Assembly (NCBI GenBank): GCA_036569045.1
Contig: DATCRI010000062.1
Span: 1-48,419, forward strand
Origin: Chthoniobacterales bacterium
Lineage (GTDB): Bacteria; Verrucomicrobiota; Verrucomicrobiia; Chthoniobacterales; JAATET01
DNA: 48,419 nucleotides
Direction: 5' to 3'
In this document: piece by piece, positions 25,619 to 34,800 of the stretch
Layout: each line of letters starts with the position of its first letter
Numbering within the stretch: the stretch's first letter is position 1
Position numbers and translations under genes: made by a program
The notes under the pieces: generated by a model
Seen by the model: the letters and a program-made list of their open reading frames with translations, nothing else
The model's database searches: none
Told to the model about the DNA's origin: nothing

Positions 25619-26770
25619 TTGAAGACACACACCGTAGGCATCATCATGAACGGCGTCACCGGACGCATGGGCACCAACCAGCACCTGCTGCGCTCCATCG
25701 ACGCGATCATCAAACAGGGCGGCGTCAAGGTCAGCCCGACCGAGGTCATCATGCCCGACCCCATCCTCGTCGGCCGCAACGAGGTGAAGCTCAAGGAACT
25801 CTGCGACAAGACCTCGGTCTTCAAGTGGACGACCGATCTCGACAGCGTGATGAACGATCCGGCCTACCCGATCTACTTCGACGCGCAGAGCACGCTTCGT
25901 CGCTTCGACGCCGTCAAACAGGCCGCCGCCGCCGGCAAGCACGTCTATTGCGAGAAGCCGACCGCGATCACTACCGACGACGCCTACAAGCTCTACGAAA
26001 TCTGCCGCGACGCCGGCGTGAAGAACGGCGTGGTGCAGGACAAGCTCTGGCTCCCCGGTCTCGTGAAGTTCATGCGCCTCAAGGAAAACGGCTTCTTCGG
26101 CGACATTCTCAGCGTGCGCGGCGAGTTCGGCTACTGGGTTTTCGAAGGCCACACCGTCCCGCCCCAGCGCCCCAGTTGGAACTACCGCAAGGAAGACGGA
26201 GGCGGCATGATCATCGACATGCTCTGCCACTGGCGCTACGTCATCGACAACCTCTTCGGCGAGGTGAAATCGGTGTCCTGCCTCGCGGCGACGCACATTC
26301 CCGAGCGCATCGACGAGGAGGGCAAGCCCTACAAGTGCACCGCCGACGACTCGGCCTACTCCACGTTCGAGCTCAAGAACGGCGTCATCTGCCACTTCAA
26401 CTCCTCGTGGAACGTTCGCGTCCGCCGCGACGACCTCCTCACCATGCAGGTCGACGGCACGAAGGGCAGCGCCATCGTCGGCCTGCGCGACGTCTGGACC
26501 CAGCACTACGGCAACACGCCGCGCCCCGTGTGGAACCCCGACATCAAGCAGCCCATCGACTTCTTCGACGGCTGGAGCAAGGTGCCCGAACAGGAGACCT
26601 ACGACAACGCGTTCAAGATCCAGTGGGAGATGTTCCTCCGCCACGTCGTGCTCGACGAGCCGTTCCGCTGGACGCTCCTCGAGGGCGCCAAGGGCGTGCA
26701 GCTCGCCGAATTCGGCCTCAAGAGCTCGGAAGAGCGCAAGTGGCTCGAACTTCCGGAACTGAAGGCCTGA
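25619..26770 (+). CDS. Gfo/Idh/MocA family oxidoreductase
   Basis: About 383 residues if the TTG at 25619 is the start; no earlier ATG fits, and the internal ATG at 25646 would cut into the dinucleotide-binding motif. The N-terminal Rossmann motif is [13 protein letters not shown] (residues 6-18), followed by CEKPTA (about 110-115), the hallmark Lys-Pro of the family that positions cofactor and substrate. A later [21 protein letters not shown] matches the C-terminal dimerisation and substrate domain with the catalytic His region. In this operon it could act on a keto-deoxy sugar acid or on an unsaturated sugar; the substrate is not predictable. Downstream is the KDPG aldolase gene. Confidence 0.85.
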   Translation: MKTHTVGIIMNGVTGRMGTNQHLLRSIDAIIKQGGVKVSPTEVIMPDPILVGRNEVKLKELCDKTSVFKWTTDLDSVMNDPAYPIYFDAQSTLRRFDAVKQAAAAGKHVYCEKPTAITTDDAYKLYEICRDAGVKNGVVQDKLWLPGLVKFMRLKENGFFGDILSVRGEFGYWVFEGHTVPPQRPSWNYRKEDGGGMIIDMLCHWRYVIDNLFGEVKSVSCLAATHIPERIDEEGKPYKCTADDSAYSTFELKNGVICHFNSSWNVRVRRDDLLTMQVDGTKGSAIVGLRDVWTQHYGNTPRPVWNPDIKQPIDFFDGWSKVPEQETYDNAFKIQWEMFLRHVVLDEPFRWTLLEGAKGVQLAEFGLKSSEERKWLELPELKA

Positions 26771-26807
26771 CGCATCTCGCTCCAAACCCGAAGACCCATT
26801 TCATTCC

Positions 26808-27443
26808 ATGAGTTCCGTCCTCGATCAGCTTCACGCTGCCCGTCTCGTTCCCGTCATCGCGCTGCAATCGGCCGACCACGCCGCACCGCTCGCCGACTCG
26901 CTCCTCACCGGCGGCCTGCCCGTCGCGGAAGTCACCTTCCGCACCGCCGCCGCCGCGGAATCCATCAGGATCATGTCCGAAAAAGCCGGCCTTCTCGTCG
27001 GCGCGGGCACCGTCCTCAAGGTCGACCAGGTCAAGCAGGCCGTGGACAACGGCGCAAAGTTCATTGTCTCGCCCGGCTTCAATCCCAAGGTCGTCGGCTA
27101 CTGTGTCGAGAACAACATCCCGATCACGCCTGGCACCGCAAACCCGACCGACATCGAGATGGCGCTCGATTTCGGCCTCGAGGTCGTGAAGTTCTTCCCG
27201 GCCGAGGCCATCGGCGGCATCAAGACGCTCAAGGCCTTCTCCGCGCCCTATGGCATGATGCGCTTCATTCCCACCGGCGGCATCACCGAGGCGAACCTCA
27301 AGGATTACCTTTCGTTCCCGAAGGTCCTCGCCTGCGGCGGCAGCTGGATGGTCCCCGGCGACAAGATGGCCGAGGGCAAATTCGACGAAGTCACCGCCCT
27401 CATCGAGAGCGCCGTCGCCCTCGCAAAATCGATTCGCCCGTAA
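26808..27443 (+). CDS. eda: 2-keto-3-deoxy-6-phosphogluconate aldolase
   Basis: A 211-residue class I aldolase of the Eda family that cleaves 2-keto-3-deoxy-6-phosphogluconate to pyruvate and glyceraldehyde-3-phosphate. The catalytic Glu lies in VAEVTFRTAAA (about residues 38-48), AGTVLKVDQ in the next strand, FIVSPGFNP follows, and the Schiff-base Lys is in VVKFFPAEAIGG (Lys128). The final phosphate-binding strands read FIPTGGI and ACGGSWMVPGD. Length and motifs match the family well. It immediately precedes the KDG kinase gene that makes its substrate. Confidence 0.95.
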   Translation: MSSVLDQLHAARLVPVIALQSADHAAPLADSLLTGGLPVAEVTFRTAAAAESIRIMSEKAGLLVGAGTVLKVDQVKQAVDNGAKFIVSPGFNPKVVGYCVENNIPITPGTANPTDIEMALDFGLEVVKFFPAEAIGGIKTLKAFSAPYGMMRFIPTGGITEANLKDYLSFPKVLACGGSWMVPGDKMAEGKFDEVTALIESAVALAKSIRP

Positions 27444-27464
27444 TCTCAAAATTTTACACCAAAA

Positions 27465-28562
27465 ATGAGCATCCCACTCCGTCCCGCCTCCGAATGCCAA
27501 TACGACCTCATCTCGCTCGGCGAGGTCATGCTCCGGCTTGATCCGGGCGAAGGCCGCATCCACACCGCCCGCTCCTTCCGCGCCTGGGAAGGCGGCGGCG
27601 AATACAACGTCGCCCGCGGCCTGCGCCGCTGCTTCGGCCTCAAGACGGCCGTCGTCACCGCCTTCGCCGACAATCCCGTCGGCCGCCTCGTCGAGGACTT
27701 CATCCTCCAGGGCGGCGTCGACACCCGCTTCATCAAGTGGGCGAAGGACGACGGCGTCGGCCGCACCGTCCGCAACGGCCTCAACTTCACCGAGCGCGGC
27801 TACGGCATCCGCGGCGCCGTCGGCTGCCCCGATCGCGGCAACACCGCCGCCAGCCAGTTCAAGCCCGGCGACGTCGACTGGGACGAAATCTTCGGCAAGA
27901 TCGGCGCCCGCTGGTTCCACACCGGCGGCATCTTCGCCGCGCTCTCGGACACCACGCCCGCGTTCGTCATCGAGGCCGTGAAGGCCGCGAAGAAATACGG
28001 CACGATCGTTTCCTACGACCTGAACTACCGTCCGTCGCTCTGGAAGAGCATCGGCGGCCACGCCAAGGCGCAGGAGGTGAACCGCGAGATCGCCCAATAC
28101 GTCGACGTGATGATCGGCAACGAGGAAGACTTCACCGCCTGCCTCGGTTTCGAGGTCGAGGGCGTGGACGAGAACATCTCGAACATCGAGATCGACAAGT
28201 TCAAGGCCATGATCGACAAGGCCATCGCCGCCTTCCCGAACTTCCAGTGCACCGCCACCACGCTGCGCGCCGTGAAGACCGCCACCATCAACGACTGGGG
28301 CGCCATCGTCTGGCACGCCGGCAATTTCCACGAGTCCCGCCCGTATCCGGCGCTGGAAATCATGGACCGCGTCGGCGGCGGCGACAGCTTCGCCAGCGGC
28401 CTCATCTACGGCTTCCTCACCACCGGCGACGCGCAAACGGCCGTCGAATACGGCGCCGCCCACGGCGCGCTCGCGATGACCACCCCGGGCGACACCTCGA
28501 TGGCGTCCGTCAAGGAGGTCGAGAAGATCATGAAGGGCGGCGGTGCCCGCGTGGTCCGCTAA
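27465..28562 (+). CDS. kdgK: 2-keto-3-deoxygluconate kinase (PfkB family)
   Basis: A 365-residue PfkB/ribokinase-type sugar kinase. The N-terminal LGEVMLRLDPGEGR is the substrate strand, GGGEYNVARGLRRCFG (about residues 42-57) is family signature 1, and VGGGDSFASGLIYGFL (about 303-318) is signature 2 with catalytic Asp307. SYDLNYRPSLW and IGNEEDFTACLGFEVEG are typical of KDG kinases, which phosphorylate 2-keto-3-deoxygluconate with ATP. It lies next to eda, whose substrate it would make. An intrinsic terminator follows 30 bases after the stop, so this ends the main uronate unit. Confidence 0.9.
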   Translation: MSIPLRPASECQYDLISLGEVMLRLDPGEGRIHTARSFRAWEGGGEYNVARGLRRCFGLKTAVVTAFADNPVGRLVEDFILQGGVDTRFIKWAKDDGVGRTVRNGLNFTERGYGIRGAVGCPDRGNTAASQFKPGDVDWDEIFGKIGARWFHTGGIFAALSDTTPAFVIEAVKAAKKYGTIVSYDLNYRPSLWKSIGGHAKAQEVNREIAQYVDVMIGNEEDFTACLGFEVEGVDENISNIEIDKFKAMIDKAIAAFPNFQCTATTLRAVKTATINDWGAIVWHAGNFHESRPYPALEIMDRVGGGDSFASGLIYGFLTTGDAQTAVEYGAAHGALAMTTPGDTSMASVKEVEKIMKGGGARVVR

Positions 28563-28591
28563 GGCTCGTTCGTCCGTCGAAAAAAGAATCC

Positions 28592-28623
28592 GGGACGGCT
28601 CGCAAGGGCCGTCCCTTTCTTTT
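28592..28623 (+). terminator. Rho-independent terminator after kdgK
   Basis: GGGACGGC (28592-28599), loop of eight bases, GCCGTCCC (28608-28615), then TTTCTTTT. A perfect eight-pair GC-rich stem followed by a T-run. It lies only six bases before the first ATG of the aldehyde dehydrogenase gene. Confidence 0.9.
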
Positions 28624-28629
28624 ACCGTG

Positions 28630-30012
28630 ATGCCGATGGCCGATCCCACCTATTGGCAGAACCGCAGTCCCGGCAACCTCGATCGCCTTCTGCCGGAAGT
28701 CCGCGCCACCAGCGTGGAAGCCACCGTGGCCAACGCCCGGCACGCTGCCCCCGAGTGGGCCGCCGCCTCGCTCGACGCCCGCATCACCATGCTGCGCGAG
28801 TGCCAGGCCGTCCTTCGCGAGCAATCGGAATCCTTCGCCCGCCGCATCGCCGAGGAAACCGGCAAGCCGCTCACCGAGGCCCGCGGCGAACTGGGCGCCG
28901 TCGTCGCGAAATTCGACCTCACCATCGCCGACGCGGAGCAATTCATCGCCGACCGTGCCGTTACGGACGGTCCCCACCCCGCCCTCGTCCGCACGCGGCC
29001 CCGTGGCCCCGCCGCGGTCATCGCGCCCTTCAATTTCCCGATCCACCTCGGCCATGGCGCGACCGTCGCCTACCTCCTCGCCGGCAATCCCGTGCTCTAT
29101 AAGCCCTCGCCGCTGGCCGCCGTCACCGGCGCGGAATACGGCGCGCTGATGTCCGCCCACCTGCCCTCCGGCGTCTTCCAGATCGTGCAGGGCCACGGCG
29201 AGACCGGCCGCGCCCTCTGCGTGCACCCCGACGTGCGTGCGGTCTGTTTCACGGGCTCGATCCCTGTCGGCACCGCGCTCGCAAAGGAACTCGCCGCCGA
29301 CTACTCGAAGTCGCTCGCCCTCGAGCTCGGCGGAAAGAACGCGACCATCGTCTGCGCGGATGCCGACATCCCGCTCGCCGCCGCCGCCGTGGCGGACGCG
29401 CTCTGCCTCACCGCCGGCCAGCGTTGCAACGCCACAAGCCGTGTGCTCGTCGACGCCAGCGTGCTCGACGACTTCCTCGCCGCACTTCGCGTCGAGATCG
29501 CCCGTTACGCGCCCGGCGATCCGCTCGAGGACGCCACCCGGCTCGGCCCCGTCATCAGCGCCGCCGCCGTGGACCGCTACCGCCGCCTCACCGACCCGGC
29601 GCTTGGCGATTGGTTCATTCCCGGCTCGGCGCCCGGTCGCGTCGGCGAGAAATCCGGCCACTACGTCACGCCCGCCGTGGCGCTGGTTTCCGGGGCCGTC
29701 GCGCCCGATCCCGCGGAGGTTTTTTGTCCAATCCTTCATGTCAGCGCCGTCCACCACGAAGCGGAGGCCATTCGGCAGCACAACGCCACGCCCTTCGGCC
29801 TCACCGCCTCGATCTTCACCGCCGACCGCGAGCGCTTCGACCGCATCGGCAACGCCCTCCGCGTCGGCAACCTCTACCAGAACCTGCCGACGACCTTCTC
29901 GCCTTCCACGCTTCCCTTCGGCGGCCTCGGCATTTCCGGCAACGGCAAACCCGGCGCCCGCGGGTTCATCCGCTTCGCCGCCGACGAACAAGCCGTGCAA
30001 TGGCGCGCGTGA
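28630..30012 (+). CDS. Aldehyde dehydrogenase family protein (AstD-like)
   Basis: A 460-residue NAD(P)-dependent aldehyde dehydrogenase. IAPFNFPIHLGHGA (about 132-145) is the cofactor-binding entry, FTGSIPVGTALAKEL the Rossmann turn, LELGGKN (Glu about 233) the general-base motif, and TAGQRCNATS carries catalytic Cys266. The order and spacing are closest to succinylglutamate-semialdehyde dehydrogenase, but no arginine-catabolism genes are nearby, so the substrate is open. Start is ATG 28630 or 28636; both lack a Shine-Dalgarno sequence and lie directly after the terminator, so its expression must come from read-through or from a promoter inside kdgK. Confidence 0.88.
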   Translation: MPMADPTYWQNRSPGNLDRLLPEVRATSVEATVANARHAAPEWAAASLDARITMLRECQAVLREQSESFARRIAEETGKPLTEARGELGAVVAKFDLTIADAEQFIADRAVTDGPHPALVRTRPRGPAAVIAPFNFPIHLGHGATVAYLLAGNPVLYKPSPLAAVTGAEYGALMSAHLPSGVFQIVQGHGETGRALCVHPDVRAVCFTGSIPVGTALAKELAADYSKSLALELGGKNATIVCADADIPLAAAAVADALCLTAGQRCNATSRVLVDASVLDDFLAALRVEIARYAPGDPLEDATRLGPVISAAAVDRYRRLTDPALGDWFIPGSAPGRVGEKSGHYVTPAVALVSGAVAPDPAEVFCPILHVSAVHHEAEAIRQHNATPFGLTASIFTADRERFDRIGNALRVGNLYQNLPTTFSPSTLPFGGLGISGNGKPGARGFIRFAADEQAVQWRA

Positions 30013-30039
30013 TCCGCTTTCAATGACGTTTCTCCGTCC

Positions 30040-31191
30040 ATGAAACGCGGCTTCCTCGACAAGCTCATCCACCGCCTCAACGTCGTCCAGCCGGCCGACG
30101 TGCAGAGTTACCTCGTCGAGCTCGCCCGCGAGAAGGGCTTCCTCGAGACGATCTTCAACGCGATCCTCGAAGGCGTCATCGTCACCGATCCCAGGGGCCG
30201 CGTGATCTGGCTCAACAAGGCCGCCTGCGGCTTCTTCGCGATCCAGGCCGACGAGAGCATGGGCCGCCCGCTCAAGGAAGTCGTGCGCGGCCTCGATCTG
30301 GAATCCGTCACCGCCTCGGGCCAGACCGTGAACCGCGACCTCGAGGTCTTCTACCCGGAGACGCGCACGCTCAACTTCTACGTCGTCCCGCTCATGGACG
30401 ACGACGGCGACGAGATCGAAGGCCACGCCGTCATCCTCCGCGACGCGACCGAGACCCTGCGCTCCACCGCCGAGACAATCGAGAGCGAGCGCTTCTCCGC
30501 GCTCCAGCTCCTCGCCGCCGGCGTGGCCCACGAAATCGGAAACCCGTTGAATTCTCTCAACATCCACCTCCAGATCCTCGAGCGCCGCGCCCGCGCCCTG
30601 CCCGCAAAATCCCGCAAATCCTTCGAGGAAAGCCTCGGCATCGCCAAGGGCGAGGTCGCCCGACTCGACCACATCATCCAGCAATTCCTCCGCGCGATCC
30701 GGCCACAGGCCCTCGAGACGCATCTCGAAAATCTCAACGGGCTCGTCCAGGAATCCCTCGCCTTCCTCGAGCCCGAGCTACGCGATCGCGACATTCTCGT
30801 GGAAGCCGATCTCGCGGAGAAACTTCCCCCGGTTCAGGTGGATCGCGACCAGCTCAAGCAGGCGTTCTACAACGTCATTCGCAACGGCATGCAGGCCATG
30901 CGCGCCGGCGGCTTCCTCCGCGTGCGCACCGGCATGGACGAGACGCACTTTTTCGTGGCGTTCACCGACAACGGCGGTGGCATCGCAGCCGAAAACATGG
31001 GCCGCGTCTTCCAGCCCTATTTCTCGACGAAAAGCAGCGGCACCGGCCTCGGCTTGCTCATCGTCCGGCGCATCGTTCGCGCCCATGGCGGCGAGGTCGC
31101 CATCGAGAGCACCGAGGGGAAGGGATTGACGCTCACGATTCGCCTCCCGCGGCACGACCAGCGCGTGCGCTTCCTCGAAGCCGGAGCTTGA
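30040..31191 (+). CDS. PAS-domain sensor histidine kinase (NtrB-like)
   Basis: A 383-residue cytosolic kinase with no membrane segment. A PAS domain covers about residues 35-150 (IFNAILEGVIVTDPRGRVIW, then VVPLMDDDGDEIEGHAVIL). The phosphoacceptor H-box is GVAHEIGNPLNSL with His164. The ATPase domain carries the N box (QAFYNVIRNGMQAM), G1 (FTDNGGGIAAENMGRVFQPY) and G2 (SSGTGLGLLIVRRIV). That architecture is that of nitrogen-regulator-type kinases that partner with sigma-54 activators. No response regulator gene lies in this window, so it is an orphan here. It starts 27 bases after the aldehyde dehydrogenase stop. Confidence 0.92.
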   Translation: MKRGFLDKLIHRLNVVQPADVQSYLVELAREKGFLETIFNAILEGVIVTDPRGRVIWLNKAACGFFAIQADESMGRPLKEVVRGLDLESVTASGQTVNRDLEVFYPETRTLNFYVVPLMDDDGDEIEGHAVILRDATETLRSTAETIESERFSALQLLAAGVAHEIGNPLNSLNIHLQILERRARALPAKSRKSFEESLGIAKGEVARLDHIIQQFLRAIRPQALETHLENLNGLVQESLAFLEPELRDRDILVEADLAEKLPPVQVDRDQLKQAFYNVIRNGMQAMRAGGFLRVRTGMDETHFFVAFTDNGGGIAAENMGRVFQPYFSTKSSGTGLGLLIVRRIVRAHGGEVAIESTEGKGLTLTIRLPRHDQRVRFLEAGA

Positions 31192-31250
31192 TTTCATGCA
31201 CCTTCGCGAGGCGATCGCATCCTGGCGCTCGAATTAGCCGAACTAATGGA

Positions 31251-31279
31251 TTGAAATTTTTGCTCTCGATCGATAATTC
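31251..31279 (+). promoter_or_regulatory. Candidate promoter of the respiratory operon
   Basis: TTGAAA at 31251-31256 (good -35 match) followed at 31272-31279 by GATAATTC, giving GATAAT at 15-base or TAATTC at 17-base spacing. It is the AT-richest stretch ahead of coxB. Transcription would begin about 31284-31287, only a few bases before the GTG start at 31289. Inferred from consensus only. Confidence 0.5.
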
Positions 31280-31288
31280 CGTCCGACA

Positions 31289-32443
31289 GTGATCCGCAGG
31301 TTGCTCTCTCCATCATTTCCGACTTCCCGTTTCCGGGCCGCTGGGAAGTCCTGTCTCCCGGTTTTGCTTGCCGCGCTCGCCTGGTTTGCGCCGACCATTT
31401 CCACCCTCGCCGCGAACGATCCGATCCGCCCGATCGCGAACATGTTCGACCCGCTCGGCACGCCGGCGAAGATGATTCACGATTCATCGATCCTCGTATC
31501 GATCATCTGTCTCGTCATCTTCATCGTCGTCACGGCGATGCTTGTTTACGTCGTCATCAAGTTTCCCAGCAAGGGCGCCGAGGATGAAAAGAAGGAACCC
31601 CCGCAGGTTTACGGCAGCTCCCAGATCGAACTCGCCTGGACGGTCATCCCGATTCTCATCACGATCGTCCTCATCCTTGTCACCACCCGCACGATCGGCG
31701 AGATTCAGGACAAGAAACTTCCCAACGAAGCGCTCCGCGTTCGCGTGATCGGCCACCAGTGGTGGTGGGAACTCGAATACCTCAAGCAGGACGGTGTGGA
31801 CAAGGACGGCAAGCCGGTCTGGAAGCGCGACTTCATCACAGCCAACGAGTTGCACATCCCCGTCAGCGACAGGAACAGCACCCGTCCGACTCAGCTGATC
31901 CTCGAATCCGTCGACGTCATCCACAGCTACTGGGTGCCCCAGCTCAACGGCAAAACGGACGTCGTCCCGAATCGGACGAATCATATGTGGCTTGATCCGT
32001 GGGAAACCGGCACCTACCTCGGCAACTGCGCCGAATATTGCGGCACCCAGCACGCGAACATGCTCATCCGCGTGATCGTGCAGACGCCCGAGGATTTCGA
32101 AAAATGGTGCGCGGCCCAGCGCGCTTCCGTCGTCGAGCCGCCGGTCGGGGATGCCCTTGCCGTCGCCGGTAAGAAGGACTACTTCGCCAACTCCTGCGTC
32201 AGCTGCCACAGCATCGCCGGCACCGTCTCCCGGGGCGTCGAAGGCGGAGTCTTTGGTCCGGACCTCACGCATTTCGCTTCCCGTGCCTCGTTCGCATCCG
32301 GCATGGCGCCAATCACCTTGGACAACATCCGGGACTGGTTGCGCGACCCTCATCACCTGAAACCCGGCGTTCTCATGCCGAACATGCAGCTCACGGATAC
32401 GGAGGTCGACCAGATCGCCGCCTACCTGATGACGCTCAAATAA
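31289..32443 (+). CDS. coxB: Cytochrome c oxidase subunit II with fused cytochrome c domain (caa3 type)
   Basis: A 384-residue subunit carrying the entry copper site of an aa3/caa3 oxidase. An N-terminal signal or anchor (LPVLLAALAWFAPTISTLAA) is followed by two transmembrane helices (about residues 70-95 and 112-135), then HQWWWELEY and the CuA motif NCAEYCGTQHANM (about 248-260). The C-terminal 90 residues are a cytochrome c domain with CVSCH (303-307) and a distal Met in GVLMPNMQLTD. So electrons can pass directly from the fused haem to CuA. The start is GTG at 31289; a TTG at 31301 is an alternative. It is the first gene of the respiratory operon. Confidence 0.95.
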   Translation: MIRRLLSPSFPTSRFRAAGKSCLPVLLAALAWFAPTISTLAANDPIRPIANMFDPLGTPAKMIHDSSILVSIICLVIFIVVTAMLVYVVIKFPSKGAEDEKKEPPQVYGSSQIELAWTVIPILITIVLILVTTRTIGEIQDKKLPNEALRVRVIGHQWWWELEYLKQDGVDKDGKPVWKRDFITANELHIPVSDRNSTRPTQLILESVDVIHSYWVPQLNGKTDVVPNRTNHMWLDPWETGTYLGNCAEYCGTQHANMLIRVIVQTPEDFEKWCAAQRASVVEPPVGDALAVAGKKDYFANSCVSCHSIAGTVSRGVEGGVFGPDLTHFASRASFASGMAPITLDNIRDWLRDPHHLKPGVLMPNMQLTDTEVDQIAAYLMTLK

Positions 32444-32453
32444 TCCATTCATC

Positions 32454-34154
32454 ATGGCGCACGGCTCCAGCACCACTCCCGAAGACGATTTTGTCATCAC
32501 GCCCACCCGCCCGGGTGAGGAAAAAGGCTCCTGGTCTTCGGTCATTCAGGATCTCCTTTTCACGGTCGACCACAAGAAGCTCGGCCTCATGTATATCGGC
32601 TCCGGCCTGATCTTCTTCGTGATCGCCGGCCTGATGGCCGCGGCCATCCGCCTCCAGCTCGCGATTCCGAACGCCCACTTCCTCGAGCCGGACGTCTTCA
32701 ACCGCTTCTTCACCATGCACGGCACCGCGATGGTCTTCCTCGTGGGCATGCCGATCATCTTCGGCATGGCGAACTACCTCGTGCCTCTCATGGTGGGCGC
32801 CCGAGACATGGCCTTCCCGCGCCTGAATGCCTTCGGCTTCTGGATGTTCTTCTTTAGCGCCTGGTTCCTGTATTTCAGCTACTTCGCGGGCCCCGGTCTC
32901 TATAACGCCGGCAGCGCGCCCGACGTCGGCTGGTTCGCGTATTCCCCTCTCACCAGCAAGGCCTTCTCCCGTGGCCACAGCTCCGATTACTGGACCCTCG
33001 CCCTCCTCGCAAGCGGCGTCGGCAGTATCGCGACCGCCATCAACATCATCGTCACCACGATCAGTCTGCGCTGCAAAGGGATGACCCTCGGCCGCATGCC
33101 GCTCTTCGTGTGGACGTTCCTCGTGGTCGCGTTCCTCGTGATCATCGCGATCCCGCCGCTCTCCGCCTGCCAGATCATGCTCCTGCTCGATCGGTATCTC
33201 GGAGCGAAGTTCTTCGACACCCAGGCTGGCGGCTCTGCCGTCCTCTGGCAGCACTTCTTCTGGATCTTCGGCCACCCCGAAGTTTACATCCTCATTCTTC
33301 CCGGCTTCGCCGCAATGAACGAGATCGTGCCGGTCTTCTCCCGCAAACCGATCTTCGGCTACCCGATCATGGTCGGCGCAAACGTGATGATCGCCTTCAT
33401 TTCGCTCGGCGTGTGGGCTCACCACATGTTCACCGTCGGCATGACGTCGCTCGGCAACTCCTTCTTCGCGATCTCCACGATGCTCGTGGCCGTGCCCACC
33501 GGCATCAAGATCTTCAACTGGATCGGCACGATGTATGGCGGGAAGATCCGTTTCGAGCTGCCGATGCTGTTCTGCATCGCGTTCCTCTTCCAGTTCCTCA
33601 TCGCGGGCCTCACGGGCGTCATGCTCTCGGTTGCGCCATTCGACTGGCAGCTTAGCGACTCCTACTTCGTCGTCGCCCATTTCCACTACGTCCTGATCGG
33701 CGGCCTTCTCTTCACGATCTTCGCGACGATCTACTTCTGGTATCCGAAGTGCTTCGGCCGAATGCTCAGTCACAAGCTCGGCATGTGGCACTTCTGGCTC
33801 TTCACCATTGGCTTTCACGTCACCTTCTTCCCGCAGCACATCTCCGGCTTCCTCGGAATGCCACGCCGCATCTACACCTACGAGGCCGGCCGTGGCTGGG
33901 AGATCTGGAACATGATGTCCTCGCTCGGCGTGATCCTGCAGGCCGCCGGTATCCTGATTTTCGTCTGGAACCTCATTTATTCCTACCGCAAGGGCAAGAT
34001 CGCCGGTGATGATCCGTGGGATGCGTGGACCCTCGAGTGGGCCACCACTTCGCCGCCGCCGGATTACAATTTCGAGAAGACTCCCGAAGTGCGCAGCCGC
34101 CGCCCGCTGTGGGATCTCAAGCACCCGGACGATCCGGACTGGAAATACGAATAA
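32454..34154 (+). CDS. coxA: Cytochrome c oxidase subunit I
   Basis: A 566-residue, twelve-helix catalytic subunit. Haem and CuB ligands are all visible: FTMHGTAMVF (low-spin haem), HPEVY (His274, Tyr278: the crosslinked His-Tyr pair), HH at 323-324 in VWAHHMF, and HFHYV late in the protein. The HPEVYILILPGF motif with its Glu276 indicates an A1-type proton-pumping oxidase. Soluble termini flank the core; the C-terminal 50 residues are charged and end in DPDWKYE. It starts ten bases after coxB without a Shine-Dalgarno sequence. Confidence 0.97.
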   Translation: MAHGSSTTPEDDFVITPTRPGEEKGSWSSVIQDLLFTVDHKKLGLMYIGSGLIFFVIAGLMAAAIRLQLAIPNAHFLEPDVFNRFFTMHGTAMVFLVGMPIIFGMANYLVPLMVGARDMAFPRLNAFGFWMFFFSAWFLYFSYFAGPGLYNAGSAPDVGWFAYSPLTSKAFSRGHSSDYWTLALLASGVGSIATAINIIVTTISLRCKGMTLGRMPLFVWTFLVVAFLVIIAIPPLSACQIMLLLDRYLGAKFFDTQAGGSAVLWQHFFWIFGHPEVYILILPGFAAMNEIVPVFSRKPIFGYPIMVGANVMIAFISLGVWAHHMFTVGMTSLGNSFFAISTMLVAVPTGIKIFNWIGTMYGGKIRFELPMLFCIAFLFQFLIAGLTGVMLSVAPFDWQLSDSYFVVAHFHYVLIGGLLFTIFATIYFWYPKCFGRMLSHKLGMWHFWLFTIGFHVTFFPQHISGFLGMPRRIYTYEAGRGWEIWNMMSSLGVILQAAGILIFVWNLIYSYRKGKIAGDDPWDAWTLEWATTSPPPDYNFEKTPEVRSRRPLWDLKHPDDPDWKYE

Positions 34155-34185
34155 GCGCCCCACCTTCGCCCTTTAGCCCATCCGA

Positions 34186-34797
34186 ATGGACCAATTCATC
34201 AATCAGCCCGTTTCCTTCGCCGAAGAAGAACGCCCCTGGCGTCCCCCTTCCCTTCGCAAGGTCGGCATGCTCTGCCTGATCACGACGGAAACCGCCCTCT
34301 TTTCGATTTTCGTCGTCGCCTACCTTTTCTACATGGGCAAGAGCCTCAACGGCCCCTATCCGCACGAGATTCTCGCCTTTCCTTGGAGCGGAAGTATCGC
34401 CCTCATCGGCAGTAGCTTCACCCTCCACGCCGCAGAATGGTTCCTCAAGAAGGGCAACCGCGCGATGTTCCACCTCTGGTGGTTCATCACCATCGCGATG
34501 GGCGCCTACTTCCTCTATTTCACCGGGCACGAGTGGTATGAATTCATCTACCACCATCACCTCACGATCAGCACGAATGTCTTCGGCTCGACCTTCTATT
34601 CCCTCGTCGGTTTGCACGCCAGCCACGTCGTGGTGGGCCTCATTCTGCTCAGTATCATCCTCATCAGCAGTCTGCGCGGCAAACTTCACCACGATCACCA
34701 CGAGCACGTGGAGATGATCGGCTGGTATTGGCACTTCGTCGATGCCGTCTGGATCGTCGTCCTTACGGTCGTCTACATCCTCAGCGCGCACTACTAG
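34186..34797 (+). CDS. coxC: Cytochrome c oxidase subunit III
   Basis: A 203-residue, five-helix membrane protein. GMLCLITTETALFSIFVVAY, FTLHAAEWFLKKGNRAMF, LVGLHASHVVVGLILL and the final EMIGWYWHFVDAVWIVV match subunit III of haem-copper oxidases, including the conserved VDAVWI(V/F) end. The length indicates the short form with five helices rather than seven. It lies 31 bases downstream of coxA and three bases before the next gene, in the same operon. Confidence 0.93.
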   Translation: MDQFINQPVSFAEEERPWRPPSLRKVGMLCLITTETALFSIFVVAYLFYMGKSLNGPYPHEILAFPWSGSIALIGSSFTLHAAEWFLKKGNRAMFHLWWFITIAMGAYFLYFTGHEWYEFIYHHHLTISTNVFGSTFYSLVGLHASHVVVGLILLSIILISSLRGKLHHDHHEHVEMIGWYWHFVDAVWIVVLTVVYILSAHY

Positions 34798-34800
34798 ACC

